Assembly: GCA_963717705.1 (NCBI GenBank)
Contig: CAVQWT010000005.1
Coordinates: 310,001 to 374,000 of the forward strand
Reading direction: 5' to 3'
Length of the DNA stretch: 64,000 bases
From: CAVQWT01 sp963717705
GTDB taxonomy: Bacteria; Pseudomonadota; Gammaproteobacteria; Burkholderiales; Casimicrobiaceae
Shown: piece after piece, positions 1 through 7,809 of the stretch
Numbering within the stretch: position 1 is the first letter of the stretch
Layout: each line of letters opens with the position of its first letter
The notes under the pieces: generated by a model
Told to the model about the DNA's origin: nothing
The model's database searches: none
Seen by the model: only the letters and a program-made list of their open reading frames with translations
Program-made: the position numbers and the translations under genes

Positions 1-851
1 GCGAGATGATCGTCTGGTTCACCTCCGGCCAGGGGCTGACGGCCTGGCTCAAGCCGATCCTGCTGTTCGCGGCGCCGTTCCTGGTCGCGATCCTCGTCCT
101 GTCGCTGTTCCTTTCGCCCTGGGCCGAGCGCCGCAAGCTCGAGTACGAGCGCCAGCTGCAGTCCAAGGACGAGATCACCCTGCTCACCCCGGGCCTGTTC
201 CGGGAGTTCCGCGGCGGCAAGCTGGTGGCCTTCGTCGAGAGCATCAACACCTTCGACGGCACGATCCGGAACATCTTTCTGCACACGACCGACGACGGCA
301 AGGACGTCACCATCGTGGCCAAGTCGGGGACGCTGGAGATGGCGGCGAACGGCGACCGTTTCCTCGCCCTCTCGTCGGGGCGCCTGGTCGAGACCACCCC
401 GGGCACCGCCGAGGCCCGCGTCCTCGAGTTCGAGCGACTCGCGCGGCGGATCGAGCCGGCCGAGGTCCGCGCGCTGCCGGTCTCCCGCCGCGGCATTCCG
501 ACCACCGCACTGCTTGCCGCCGACGGCAACTTCGAGCGCGGCGAGATGTTCTGGCGCATCTCGATACCGCTGTCGGCGCTGGTGCTGACCGTGCTCGCGA
601 TCCCGCTGGCGTACGTCAACCCCCGCGTCGGCCGCTCGTTCAACCTGCTGTCCGGGGTGTTCCTCTACATGCTCTACAGCAACACCCTGAACGTGGTGCA
701 GAGCCTGATATCCCAGGGCAAGGTCAACTTCTGGATCGGACTCGCGCTGCCGCACCTGGTCGCGGTCGCGATCGTGCTGGTGCTGTTCAGCAACCAGCTG
801 TCGGTGCTGGGCCTGGTGCGCAATCCGTTCGCCCGCCGGACGTCGGAATGA
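1..851 (+). CDS. lptF: LptF, LPS export permease (5' end outside window)
   Basis: This is the C-terminal 280 or so residues of LptF, an inner-membrane subunit of the LptB2FG ABC transporter that extracts lipopolysaccharide and passes it to the LptC/A/D bridge. The reading frame is already open at the left edge (codon phase starts at base 3), so the ATG at 6 need not be the start. One membrane helix is near the start, followed by a periplasmic beta-jellyroll stretch with acidic and Gly residues, then three C-terminal helices. The stop overlaps the lptG start as ATGA, so the two are translationally coupled. Recognition rests on family resemblance and on the lptG neighbour. Confidence 0.93.
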   Translation, partial: EMIVWFTSGQGLTAWLKPILLFAAPFLVAILVLSLFLSPWAERRKLEYERQLQSKDEITLLTPGLFREFRGGKLVAFVESINTFDGTIRNIFLHTTDDGKDVTIVAKSGTLEMAANGDRFLALSSGRLVETTPGTAEARVLEFERLARRIEPAEVRALPVSRRGIPTTALLAADGNFERGEMFWRISIPLSALVLTVLAIPLAYVNPRVGRSFNLLSGVFLYMLYSNTLNVVQSLISQGKVNFWIGLALPHLVAVAIVLVLFSNQLSVLGLVRNPFARRTSE

Positions 852-1930
852 AGACGCTGACCCGCTACGTCGGCAGGGAGGTGCTGGCGTCGATCGCGCT
901 GATCTTCGCCTCGCTGGTCCTGCTGTTCGCGTTCTTCGACCTGATCAACGAGCTCGGCGACGTCGGCCGCGACGGCTACTCGGCCAGCGCGGCGCTGCTG
1001 TTCGTCGCGCTGCAGCTGCCGTCGCGGATGTACGAGCTGTTCCCCATCGCGGCGCTGATCGGAACGCTGTTCGCCATCTCGCAGCTGGTGTCGAACTCGG
1101 AGTACACGGTGATGCGGGCGTCCGGCGTGTCGCTGACCCAGGTGCTGTGGGCGCTGGTGCGCGTCGGCATCCCGCTGGCGATCGTCACCTTCCTTGCCGG
1201 CGAGTTCGTCGCGCCGCCGGCGGAGCGCCTGGCGCAGGCCGTGCGCGCGTCGGCCAAGGGCGAGACGCAGCGCTTCGCCGCGCGGCAGTTCCAGTCGGGG
1301 TTCTGGTTCAAGCAGGACCGCAGCTTCGTCAACATCCGCGGCGTGCTCGGCAACAGCACGCTGACCGGCATCAGCATCTACGAGTTCGACGCCGACCTGA
1401 GGATGACCGCGGTGCGCAACGCCGCCACGGCCACCTACGCGGGACCGGGGCAGTGGCGCCTCGCCGACGTCAGGACCACCGAGCTGCTGCGCACCGGCAC
1501 CCGGCTGACGACGCAGGACTCGCTGGTCTGGGACTCGGTGCTGCGGCCGTCGCTGCTGACGGTGTTCCAGGTCGCGCCGGAGCGCCTGGAGCTCGGCACG
1601 CTGTGGGACAACATGCGCCTGCTGGGCGGCGGCGCGCAGAAGACGACGCGATTCGAGATCGCGTTCTGGCAGAAGCTGTTCAACCCGGCCGCCGTCATCG
1701 TGATGATGGTGCTGGCGCTGCCGTTCGCGTATTTCCAGCGTCGGCAGGGCGGCATCGGCTTCCGCATCTTCGCGGGAACGATGCTGGGGCTGAGCTTCAT
1801 CCTGCTGGGCCGCCTGTTCACCAACCTCGGCGTGCTCAACGACTGGCCCGCGCTGTTTTCGGCGGCGTTCCCGGTGGTGGCGTTCGTGACGGTGGCCGCT
1901 GCGCTGCTGTGGTGGCTGGAGCGGCGGTAG
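848..1930 (+). CDS. lptG: LptG, LPS export permease
   Basis: 360 aa, the usual LptG length. It is the partner permease of LptF in the LPS exporter. There are three N-terminal helices (about residues 10 to 120), a periplasmic beta-rich region, and three C-terminal helices after about residue 275. The ATG overlaps the lptF stop by 4 nt. After its TAG stop the gene converges on rpmA, with one hairpin terminator between them. Essential envelope gene in most Gram-negatives. Confidence 0.95.
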   Translation: MKTLTRYVGREVLASIALIFASLVLLFAFFDLINELGDVGRDGYSASAALLFVALQLPSRMYELFPIAALIGTLFAISQLVSNSEYTVMRASGVSLTQVLWALVRVGIPLAIVTFLAGEFVAPPAERLAQAVRASAKGETQRFAARQFQSGFWFKQDRSFVNIRGVLGNSTLTGISIYEFDADLRMTAVRNAATATYAGPGQWRLADVRTTELLRTGTRLTTQDSLVWDSVLRPSLLTVFQVAPERLELGTLWDNMRLLGGGAQKTTRFEIAFWQKLFNPAAVIVMMVLALPFAYFQRRQGGIGFRIFAGTMLGLSFILLGRLFTNLGVLNDWPALFSAAFPVVAFVTVAAALLWWLERR

Positions 1931-1990
1931 CCGGTCCGCCGACCGCTGCGCGACCCGTCCCGCCGCGGTCGCGGCGGATGAAAACGGACG

Positions 1991-2020
1991 AAAAAAATCC
2001 CGGCGCGAAGGCCGGGATTT
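1991..2020 (-). terminator. Rho-independent terminator of rplU-rpmA, possibly bidirectional
   Basis: A perfect 10-bp inverted repeat (1995-2004 with 2011-2020, stem AAATCCCGGC) has a 6-nt loop. Read on the minus strand it is followed by a run of seven T (1991-1997), so it is a strong terminator for rpmA. On the plus strand only TTT follows, so it may also weakly terminate lptFG. Confidence 0.85.
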
Positions 2021-2123
2021 CTCGCCGCGGGCCGGGATGGTTTCCCCCGGGACTGCTCGCCGCGGGTCTCCCCGCGAGCGTCCCGAGCGTCGCCTCTCCC
2101 GGCGCCTGGGCGCGGGGGCGGCG

Positions 2124-2399
2124 TCAGGCCGCGGCCGACGCCTCGACCGGCTTGACGCTGGCGAACTTGCGCTTCTTCGGGCCCTTGGTCGCGAACTCGA
2201 CGGTGCCGGTGACCAGCGCGAACAGCGTGTGGTCCTTGCCCATGCCGACGTTCACGCCCGGGTGCACCGTGGTGCCCCGCTGGCGAATGATGATGCTGCC
2301 GGCGGAGATCAGCTCGCCGCCGTAGCTCTTCACGCCGAGGCGCTTCGATTCCGAGTCGCGGCCGTTGCGCGAGCTGCCGCCTGCCTTTTTGTGTGCCAT
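2124..2399 (-). CDS. rpmA: 50S ribosomal protein L27
   Basis: 91 aa, slightly longer than the common 85 aa because of an alanine-rich C-terminal tail. The N-terminal block with AHKKAGGSSRNGRDS is the L27 signature; this end reaches towards the peptidyl-transferase centre. The gene follows rplU by 12 nt, the usual rplU-rpmA arrangement. In many proteobacteria obgE comes next; here the operon ends at a terminator and lptG converges. Confidence 0.98.
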   Translation of the reverse strand: MAHKKAGGSSRNGRDSESKRLGVKSYGGELISAGSIIIRQRGTTVHPGVNVGMGKDHTLFALVTGTVEFATKGPKKRKFASVKPVEASAAA

Positions 2400-2411
2400 G
2401 ACATCGACTCC

Positions 2412-2723
2412 TTAAGCGACGATCGCTTCGATCTTGAGTTCGGTGTAGTTCTGCCGATGCCCCTGGTGCTTCTGGTAGTGCTTGCGGCGGCGCATCTTGA
2501 AAATCTTCACCTTTTCGCCGCGACCGTGCGCGACGACCGTGGCCTTGACCGTCGCACCGGCGACGGTGGGCTGACCCAGACGGACGCTTTCGCCTTCCCC
2601 GACCATCAACACCTGGTCGAGAATCACAACTGCGCCCACGTCCGCCGGTATCTGTTCTACTTTGAGTTTTTCGCCGGGGGCAACCTTGTATTGCTTGCCG
2701 CCGGTTTTTACGACCGCGTACAT
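2412..2723 (-). CDS. rplU: 50S ribosomal protein L21
   Basis: 103 aa, standard length. It starts MYAVVKTGGKQYKV and ends in the basic 23S-rRNA-binding block with KHYQKHQGHRQ. An SD sequence (AGGAG) lies about 8 nt before the ATG on the minus strand. It is the first gene of rplU-rpmA and is driven by the strong promoter at 2777-2806. Confidence 0.98.
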   Translation of the reverse strand: MYAVVKTGGKQYKVAPGEKLKVEQIPADVGAVVILDQVLMVGEGESVRLGQPTVAGATVKATVVAHGRGEKVKIFKMRRRKHYQKHQGHRQNYTELKIEAIVA

Positions 2724-2776
2724 GAGGGAACTCCTGCTAGGGCGTTTTCCCGCGCCAATTCGCGGAAAAGCCTTGC

Positions 2777-2806
2777 ATTTTAATCGCTTAGCCGTCCCTC
2801 TGTCAA
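2777..2806 (-). promoter_or_regulatory. Sigma-70 promoter of rplU-rpmA
   Basis: On the minus strand a perfect -35 TTGACA (2801-2806) is separated by 18 bp from a -10 TAAAAT (2777-2782). The predicted start is near 2770, leaving a leader of about 47 nt before rplU. This is the best sigma-70 match in the window, as expected for a ribosomal operon. Confidence 0.8.
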
Positions 2807-2946
2807 CGCCCTCCCGGCGGCACGCCGGGCGCGGGCGCGTCGACCGTTGCCGGCGCCGGCCTTCCCGCGCCGTCGCGCCCCGATCCCGGGGTCGCCGCCC
2901 CGATTCGGGAGTTGCCCCAGCGCAAAATCCGGGCGGCCCCTTCGGT

Positions 2947-2952
2947 TACAAT
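2947..2952 (+). promoter_or_regulatory. Possible -10 element for ispB
   Basis: TACAAT stands out in the GC-rich 2724-3106 intergenic region and is oriented towards ispB. No convincing -35 is seen, and the resulting leader would be about 150 nt. Together with the rplU promoter this accounts for the gap; I see nothing else in it. Confidence 0.4.
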
Positions 2953-3106
2953 TCGCCCCGCTTCGAGCACATTTCCGACCCCGGCGCAGGAATTTGCCCC
3001 CCTCCTGCGACAGGCCGCGGCGCCCGTCCTGCCGGTTGCCCTGCGCTCGCCCGACCCCGCCCTTCCCGAATCCCCGCCCGTGCCACGAACCGCCGCCCGA
3101 CCGCCC

Positions 3107-4075
3107 TTGAACAACGACAGCCTGAAGACGCTGCTGGCACCCGACATGGTCGAGGTCGACCACGCGCTGCGCGCCGCGCTCGCGTCCGACGTGCCGCTGG
3201 TCAGGCAGGTCGCCGAGTACATCATCAACAACGGCGGCAAGCGCCTGCGCCCCGCGCTCACCGTGCTGTCGGCGCGCGCCTGCGGCGTCGAGGGGCCGGC
3301 CAAGTACACGATGGCGGCCGTCGTCGAGATGATCCACACGGCGACGCTGCTGCACGACGACGTCGTCGACGAATCGTCGCTGCGCCGAGGCCACGCCACC
3401 GCCAATGCGTCCTTCGGCAATGCCGCGGCGGTGCTGGTCGGCGATTTCCTCTACTCGCGCGCGTTCCAGCTGATGGTCGGTCTCGGCCAGCCGCGCGTCC
3501 TGCAGATACTGTCGGACGCGACCAACGTGATCGCCGCCGGCGAGGTGCTGCAGCTGATGAACGCCGGCAACCCGGACCTGAGCGAGGCGAGCTACCTCGA
3601 AGTCATCCACCGCAAGACGGCGAAGCTGTTCGAGGCCGCCGCGCAGCTCGGCGCGGTGCTCGGCGGCGCGTCGCCGGAGGCCGAGGCGGCGCTCGCCCGC
3701 TACGGCATCCACCTGGGGACCGCCTTCCAGCTGGTCGACGACGTGCTCGACTACTCGGGCGACCTCGCCGCCATCGGCAAGAACCTCGGCGACGACCTCG
3801 CCGAGGGGAAGATGACGCTGCCGCTGATCCGCGCCGTCGCCGTTGGCGGCGACGAAGCCGGGACGATGATCCGCGGCGCCATCACCGAGGGCCGCCTCGA
3901 CGACTTCGGCCCGATCGCCGCCCTGCTTGCCCGTACCGGCGCGCTCGATTACACCCGGCAGCGGGCGCAGGAGGAGAGCGAACTCGCCGCCGCCTGCCTC
4001 GCGCTGCTCCCGGTTTCCCCGTACCGCGAAAGTCTGCTAGAATTGTCAGCCTTCGCTTCGCGGCGATCCTTCTGA
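3107..4075 (+). CDS. ispB: Octaprenyl (polyprenyl) diphosphate synthase
   Basis: Trans-prenyltransferase that makes the polyprenyl side chain of ubiquinone from farnesyl diphosphate and IPP. With a TTG start at 3107 the protein is 322 aa and lines up residue for residue with the N-terminus of E. coli IspB (14 residues up to the DM pair). An in-frame GTG at 3080 is the alternative; no ATG fits. The first aspartate-rich motif is LLHDDVVDE and the second is LVDDVLD, with GGKRLRP upstream binding IPP. It is divergent from rplU-rpmA, a common arrangement. Confidence 0.93.
   Translation: MNNDSLKTLLAPDMVEVDHALRAALASDVPLVRQVAEYIINNGGKRLRPALTVLSARACGVEGPAKYTMAAVVEMIHTATLLHDDVVDESSLRRGHATANASFGNAAAVLVGDFLYSRAFQLMVGLGQPRVLQILSDATNVIAAGEVLQLMNAGNPDLSEASYLEVIHRKTAKLFEAAAQLGAVLGGASPEAEAALARYGIHLGTAFQLVDDVLDYSGDLAAIGKNLGDDLAEGKMTLPLIRAVAVGGDEAGTMIRGAITEGRLDDFGPIAALLARTGALDYTRQRAQEESELAAACLALLPVSPYRESLLELSAFASRRSF
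4038..4043 (+). promoter_or_regulatory. Possible -10 element for tRNA-Pro
   Basis: TAGAAT lies inside the 3' end of ispB, about 80 nt before the tRNA. No good -35 is visible, so this is only a candidate. Confidence 0.3.
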
Positions 4076-4122
4076 CGCGGTCTCCGGATCGCGACCGAGC
4101 CGCGCCAAGTCGGGACACAATT

Positions 4123-4199
4123 CGGGGTGTAGCTTAGCCTGGTAGAGCGCTACGTTCGGGACGTAGAGGCCGGAGGTTCAAATCCTCTCACCCCGACCA
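4123..4199 (+). tRNA. tRNA-Pro (anticodon CGG)
   Basis: A 77-nt cloverleaf: acceptor stem CGGGGTG pairs with CACCCCG, the anticodon stem CTACG/CGTAG encloses loop TTCGGGA (anticodon CGG), the T-loop is GTTCAAATC, and the CCA end is encoded. It decodes CCG, a heavily used proline codon at this GC content. Confidence 0.97.
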
Positions 4200-4214
4200 G
4201 CATACGACGGCACG

Positions 4215-4244
4215 AACGCCGCGGTTCGCAAGAGCCGCGGCGTT
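4215..4244 (+). terminator. Terminator after tRNA-Pro
   Basis: A 10-bp stem (AACGCCGCGG at 4215-4224 with its complement at 4235-4244) has a 10-nt loop. The right arm runs into TTTTGCTTT, which fits a Rho-independent terminator for the tRNA. Confidence 0.75.
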
Positions 4245-4370
4245 TTGCTTTCCTGCCTGGGTCGGGAAACGCCGCGTCGTCTTGCTTGCCGGCCGCGGTT
4301 CGGCCGAGCCGCGGCGCTGGTCCTTCCGGCCGCGGCGTCGTCGCGCGGCGCGGACCGCGCCCCTCGAGAG

Positions 4371-6074
4371 TCAGCGTCCCAGCATCGGCAGGTTGAGCCC
4401 CTGCGCCTTCGCCACCTCGATCGCCTTCGCGTAGCCGGCGTCGGCGTGGCGCATCACGCCGGTCGCGGGGTCGTTCCACAGCACCCGCTCGATGCGCCTG
4501 GCGGCGGCGTCGGTGCCGTCGCAGACGATCACCACGCCGCTGTGCTGCGAATAGCCCATGCCGACGCCGCCGCCGTGGTGCAGGCTCACCCACGTGGCAC
4601 CGCCGGCGGTGTTGAGCAGCGCGTTGAGCAGCGGCCAGTCGGACACGGCGTCGGAGCCGTCGGCCATCGCCTCGGTCTCGCGGTTGGGACTGGCCACGCT
4701 GCCGGTGTCGAGGTGGTCGCGGCCGATGACGATCGGCGCCTTCAACTCCCCGCTGCGCACCATGTCGTTGAACGCAAGCCCGGCGCGGTGGCGCTCGCCC
4801 AGCCCCAGCCAGCAGATGCGCGCCGGCAGCCCCTGGAACGCGATCCGCTCGCCGGCCATGTCCAGCCAGCGATGCAGGTGCGCGTCGCCGGGAAAGAGCT
4901 CCTTCACCTTGCGGTCGGTGCGGCGGATGTCCTCGGGATCACCCGATAGCGCCGCCCAGCGGAACGGCCCCTTGCCCTCGCAGAACAGCGGCCGGATGTA
5001 CGCGGGGACGAAGCCGGGGAACGCGAACGCGTCGGCGACCCCTTCGTCCTTGGCCACCTGCCGCAGGTTGTTGCCGTAGTCGAACGTCGGCACCCCCATC
5101 CGGTGGAACGCCAGCATCGCCTCGACGTGCCGCGCGCAGGACACGCGCGCCGCCTGCGTCAGCGCCGCATGCTGCGCCGGATCGGCCTGCGCCGCGCGCC
5201 AGCGCTCGACGCTCCAGCCGATGGGGAGGTAGCCGTTGACGAGGTCGTGCGCCGACGTCTGGTCGGTCACCATGTGCGGGCGCACGCCGCGCCGCACGAG
5301 CTCGGGCACGACCTCGGCTGCGTTGCCGAGGAGCCCGATCGACACCGGCGCGCGCGCCGTGCGCGCCGCCTCGATGCGCGCCAGCGCGTCGTCGAGGTCG
5401 CGCGCCTGCACGTCGAGATAGCGGGTGGCGAGTCGCATGTCGATGCGGCTCTGCTGGCACTCGACCGCGAGCATCGACGCGCCCGCCATCGTCGCCGCCA
5501 GCGGCTGCGCGCCGCCCATGCCGCCGAGCCCGGCGGTGAGGATCCACTTGTCGGCGAGCTCGCCGCCGTAGTGCTGGCGCCCGGCTTCGACGAAGGTCTC
5601 GTAGGTGCCCTGGACGATGCCCTGCGAGCCGATGTAGATCCACGATCCGGCCGTCATCTGCCCGTACATCATCAGGCCCTTGCGGTCGAGCTCGTTGAAG
5701 TGCTCCCAGGTCGCCCACTTCGGCACCAGGTTCGAGTTCGCGATGAGCACGCGCGGCGCGTCGGCGTGGGTGCGGAACACGCCGACCGGCTTGCCCGACT
5801 GGATCAGCAGCGTCTCGTCGTCGCCGAGCGCGCGCAGCGCGTCGACGATGGCATCGAAGCAGGCCCAGTCGCGCGCGGCGCGGCCGATGCCGCCGTAGAC
5901 CACGAGTTCCTTCGGATTCTCGGCGACCTCGGGGTCGAGGTTGTTCATCAGCATCCGCAGCGGCGCCTCGGTCAGCCACGATTTCGCCGTGAGCTCGGTG
6001 CCGCGCGGCGCGCGGATGGTGCGGTCGGCGTAGCGGGAGGGGCCGGAGAGCTTGGCGGGGTCGTCGCGATGCAT
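4371..6074 (-). CDS. hutU: Urocanate hydratase (urocanase)
   Basis: 567 aa, close to the 557 aa of Pseudomonas urocanase. It converts urocanate to imidazolonepropionate in histidine degradation, using tightly bound NAD+ as an electrophile. Seen: the NAD-binding Gly-rich block GLGGMGGAQP near residue 180 and the FCEGKGPFRW block holding the conserved active-site Cys near residue 410. It lies 36 nt downstream of hutH on the same strand with an SD-like GGAG 9 nt before the ATG, so hutH-hutU looks like an operon. hutI, hutF/G and hutC are not in the window. Confidence 0.96.
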   Translation of the reverse strand: MHRDDPAKLSGPSRYADRTIRAPRGTELTAKSWLTEAPLRMLMNNLDPEVAENPKELVVYGGIGRAARDWACFDAIVDALRALGDDETLLIQSGKPVGVFRTHADAPRVLIANSNLVPKWATWEHFNELDRKGLMMYGQMTAGSWIYIGSQGIVQGTYETFVEAGRQHYGGELADKWILTAGLGGMGGAQPLAATMAGASMLAVECQQSRIDMRLATRYLDVQARDLDDALARIEAARTARAPVSIGLLGNAAEVVPELVRRGVRPHMVTDQTSAHDLVNGYLPIGWSVERWRAAQADPAQHAALTQAARVSCARHVEAMLAFHRMGVPTFDYGNNLRQVAKDEGVADAFAFPGFVPAYIRPLFCEGKGPFRWAALSGDPEDIRRTDRKVKELFPGDAHLHRWLDMAGERIAFQGLPARICWLGLGERHRAGLAFNDMVRSGELKAPIVIGRDHLDTGSVASPNRETEAMADGSDAVSDWPLLNALLNTAGGATWVSLHHGGGVGMGYSQHSGVVIVCDGTDAAARRIERVLWNDPATGVMRHADAGYAKAIEVAKAQGLNLPMLGR

Positions 6075-6110
6075 GGCGGGAGGCTCCGGAAGGTGACGGG
6101 ACGAAGGTGA

Positions 6111-7652
6111 TCAGCCGGCGAGCGCGGCGGGAACCCAGGACAGGTAGGCGCCCGCCTCGACCCGCGCGCGCATCCGCGCGAGGTCGGGCGCGAACGCCCG
6201 GTCGCGGTCCCAGAACGCCGCCTCGGCGCGAATCGCGCCGATGGCGGCCGCCAGGCGCGGCGACGTCGCCAGCGGTGCGCGCAGCTCGACCCCCTGCGCG
6301 GCGGCGAGCAGCTCGACCGCGACAATCGCCGCGGTATGGCCCGCCATCGGCAGCAGGCGCAGCGCCGCGTTGGTGGCCATGCTGACGTGGTCTTCCTGGT
6401 TGGCCGACGTGGGCAGCGAGTCGACGCTGCGCGGGGTCGCCAGCGCGCGATTCTCGGCGGCGAGCGCCGCCGCCGTCACCTGCGCGATCATGAAGCCCGA
6501 GTTGACGCCGCCATCGGCGACCAGGAACGGCGGCAGGCCCGAGAGGTTCGCGTCCATCATCAGCGCGATGCGCCGCTCGGACAGCGCGCCGATTTCGGCG
6601 ATCGCCAGCGCCAGGTGATCGGCGGCCAGCGCCACCGGCTCGGCGTGGAAGTTGCCGCCGGACAGCACTTCGTCGTCGGCGCCGTCGCGCCCGGCGAACA
6701 CCAGAGGATTGTCGGACACGGCGTTGGCCTCGACCAGCAGCGTCCGGCCGACGTCGCGCATCGCCGCGAGGCATGCGCCCATCACCTGCGGCTGGCAGCG
6801 CAGGCTGTACGGATCCTGCACCCGCGGGCAGTCCTTGTGCGAATCGCGGATGCCGCTGCCCGCGAGCAGCCCCCGGTAGATCGCCGCGGCGTCGGACTGC
6901 GCCGCGTGGCCGCGCACGCCGTGGATCCGCGCGTCGAACGGCGTGTCGCTGCCAAGGCACGCGTCGATCGCCAGCGCGCCGGCGACGAACGCCGCGGCGG
7001 CGATGCGCTCGGCGGCGAACAGGCCCGCCAGCGCGATCGCCGTCGACACCTGCGTGCCGTTGATCAGCGCCAGGCCTTCCTTCGGCGCCAGCACCAGCGG
7101 CGCCAGCCCGGCCGCGGCGAGCCCCTCCGCCGCCGACCGCACGGTGCCGCCGATGCGCACCTCGCCTTCCCCGATCAGCACCGCGGACAGGTGCGCGAGT
7201 GGCGCGAGGTCGCCCGACGCGCCGACCGAGCCCTGCGCCGGCACGCACGGCATGACCCCCGCGTTCGCCAGCGCGACCAGCGCCTCGATCACCTGCCAGC
7301 GGACGCCGGAGAAACCCCTTGCCAGCGAAGCGACCTTCAGCGCGATGATCAGCCGGACGATCGCGTCGTCGAGCAGCGGCCCGGTGCCCGCGCTGTGGGA
7401 CAGCAGCAGCGCGCGCTGCAGCTCGGCGAGCCGCGTCGCGTCGATCCGCGTCCGCGCGAGCAGGCCGAAGCCGGTGTTGACGCCGTAGACGGTGCGCCCC
7501 GACGCCAGCACGCGGGCGATGGCGGCGGCTGCCGCGTCGACGGCGGGCCGCGCCGCGGGATCGACGGCGAGCGGGCGCGGCGCTGTCCACAGCGCGCGCA
7601 GGTCGGCGAGCGCGAGACGGCCGGGAACGAGGACGAACGGTGCGTTGGTCAT
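6111..7652 (-). CDS. hutH: Histidine ammonia-lyase
   Basis: 513 aa, the family length. It deaminates L-histidine to urocanate. The Ala145-Ser146-Gly147 triad in GSVGASGDLAPLAH forms the MIO electrophile autocatalytically, and the catalytic tyrosine lies in YGVNTGFG near residue 56. The frame stays open upstream for another 129 codons, but the start at 7652 gives the normal N-terminus. First gene of the hutHU pair; no good SD is seen. It is divergent from mutS. Confidence 0.95.
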   Translation of the reverse strand: MTNAPFVLVPGRLALADLRALWTAPRPLAVDPAARPAVDAAAAAIARVLASGRTVYGVNTGFGLLARTRIDATRLAELQRALLLSHSAGTGPLLDDAIVRLIIALKVASLARGFSGVRWQVIEALVALANAGVMPCVPAQGSVGASGDLAPLAHLSAVLIGEGEVRIGGTVRSAAEGLAAAGLAPLVLAPKEGLALINGTQVSTAIALAGLFAAERIAAAAFVAGALAIDACLGSDTPFDARIHGVRGHAAQSDAAAIYRGLLAGSGIRDSHKDCPRVQDPYSLRCQPQVMGACLAAMRDVGRTLLVEANAVSDNPLVFAGRDGADDEVLSGGNFHAEPVALAADHLALAIAEIGALSERRIALMMDANLSGLPPFLVADGGVNSGFMIAQVTAAALAAENRALATPRSVDSLPTSANQEDHVSMATNAALRLLPMAGHTAAIVAVELLAAAQGVELRAPLATSPRLAAAIGAIRAEAAFWDRDRAFAPDLARMRARVEAGAYLSWVPAALAG

Positions 7653-7796
7653 GGCGTGGGGCGCAGGTGGCGCCGCCGATGCGCGCGGCGGGCGCCGGGG
7701 GCGTCCGGGCGAGCGCGGCGGGCGGATGCGCGATTGTGCCGCAGTTCGCCGCGGCGCGGGCACCCCGCGCGACGGCGTCGGGCGTGCGATCGCCGC

Positions 7797-7802
7797 TATA
7801 AT
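7797..7802 (+). promoter_or_regulatory. -10 element of mutS (leaderless-type spacing)
   Basis: A perfect TATAAT ends 7 nt before the mutS ATG at 7810. A transcript from it would begin at or next to the start codon. No SD precedes the ATG, consistent with leaderless translation. No clear -35 is seen. Confidence 0.6.
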
Positions 7803-7809
7803 CGCGCCG

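Noticed and set aside
2912..3106. Longer N-terminus for ispB starting at TTG 2912
   Set aside because: The added residues are Pro/Ala-rich and would include the -10 element; the start at 3107 matches the family.
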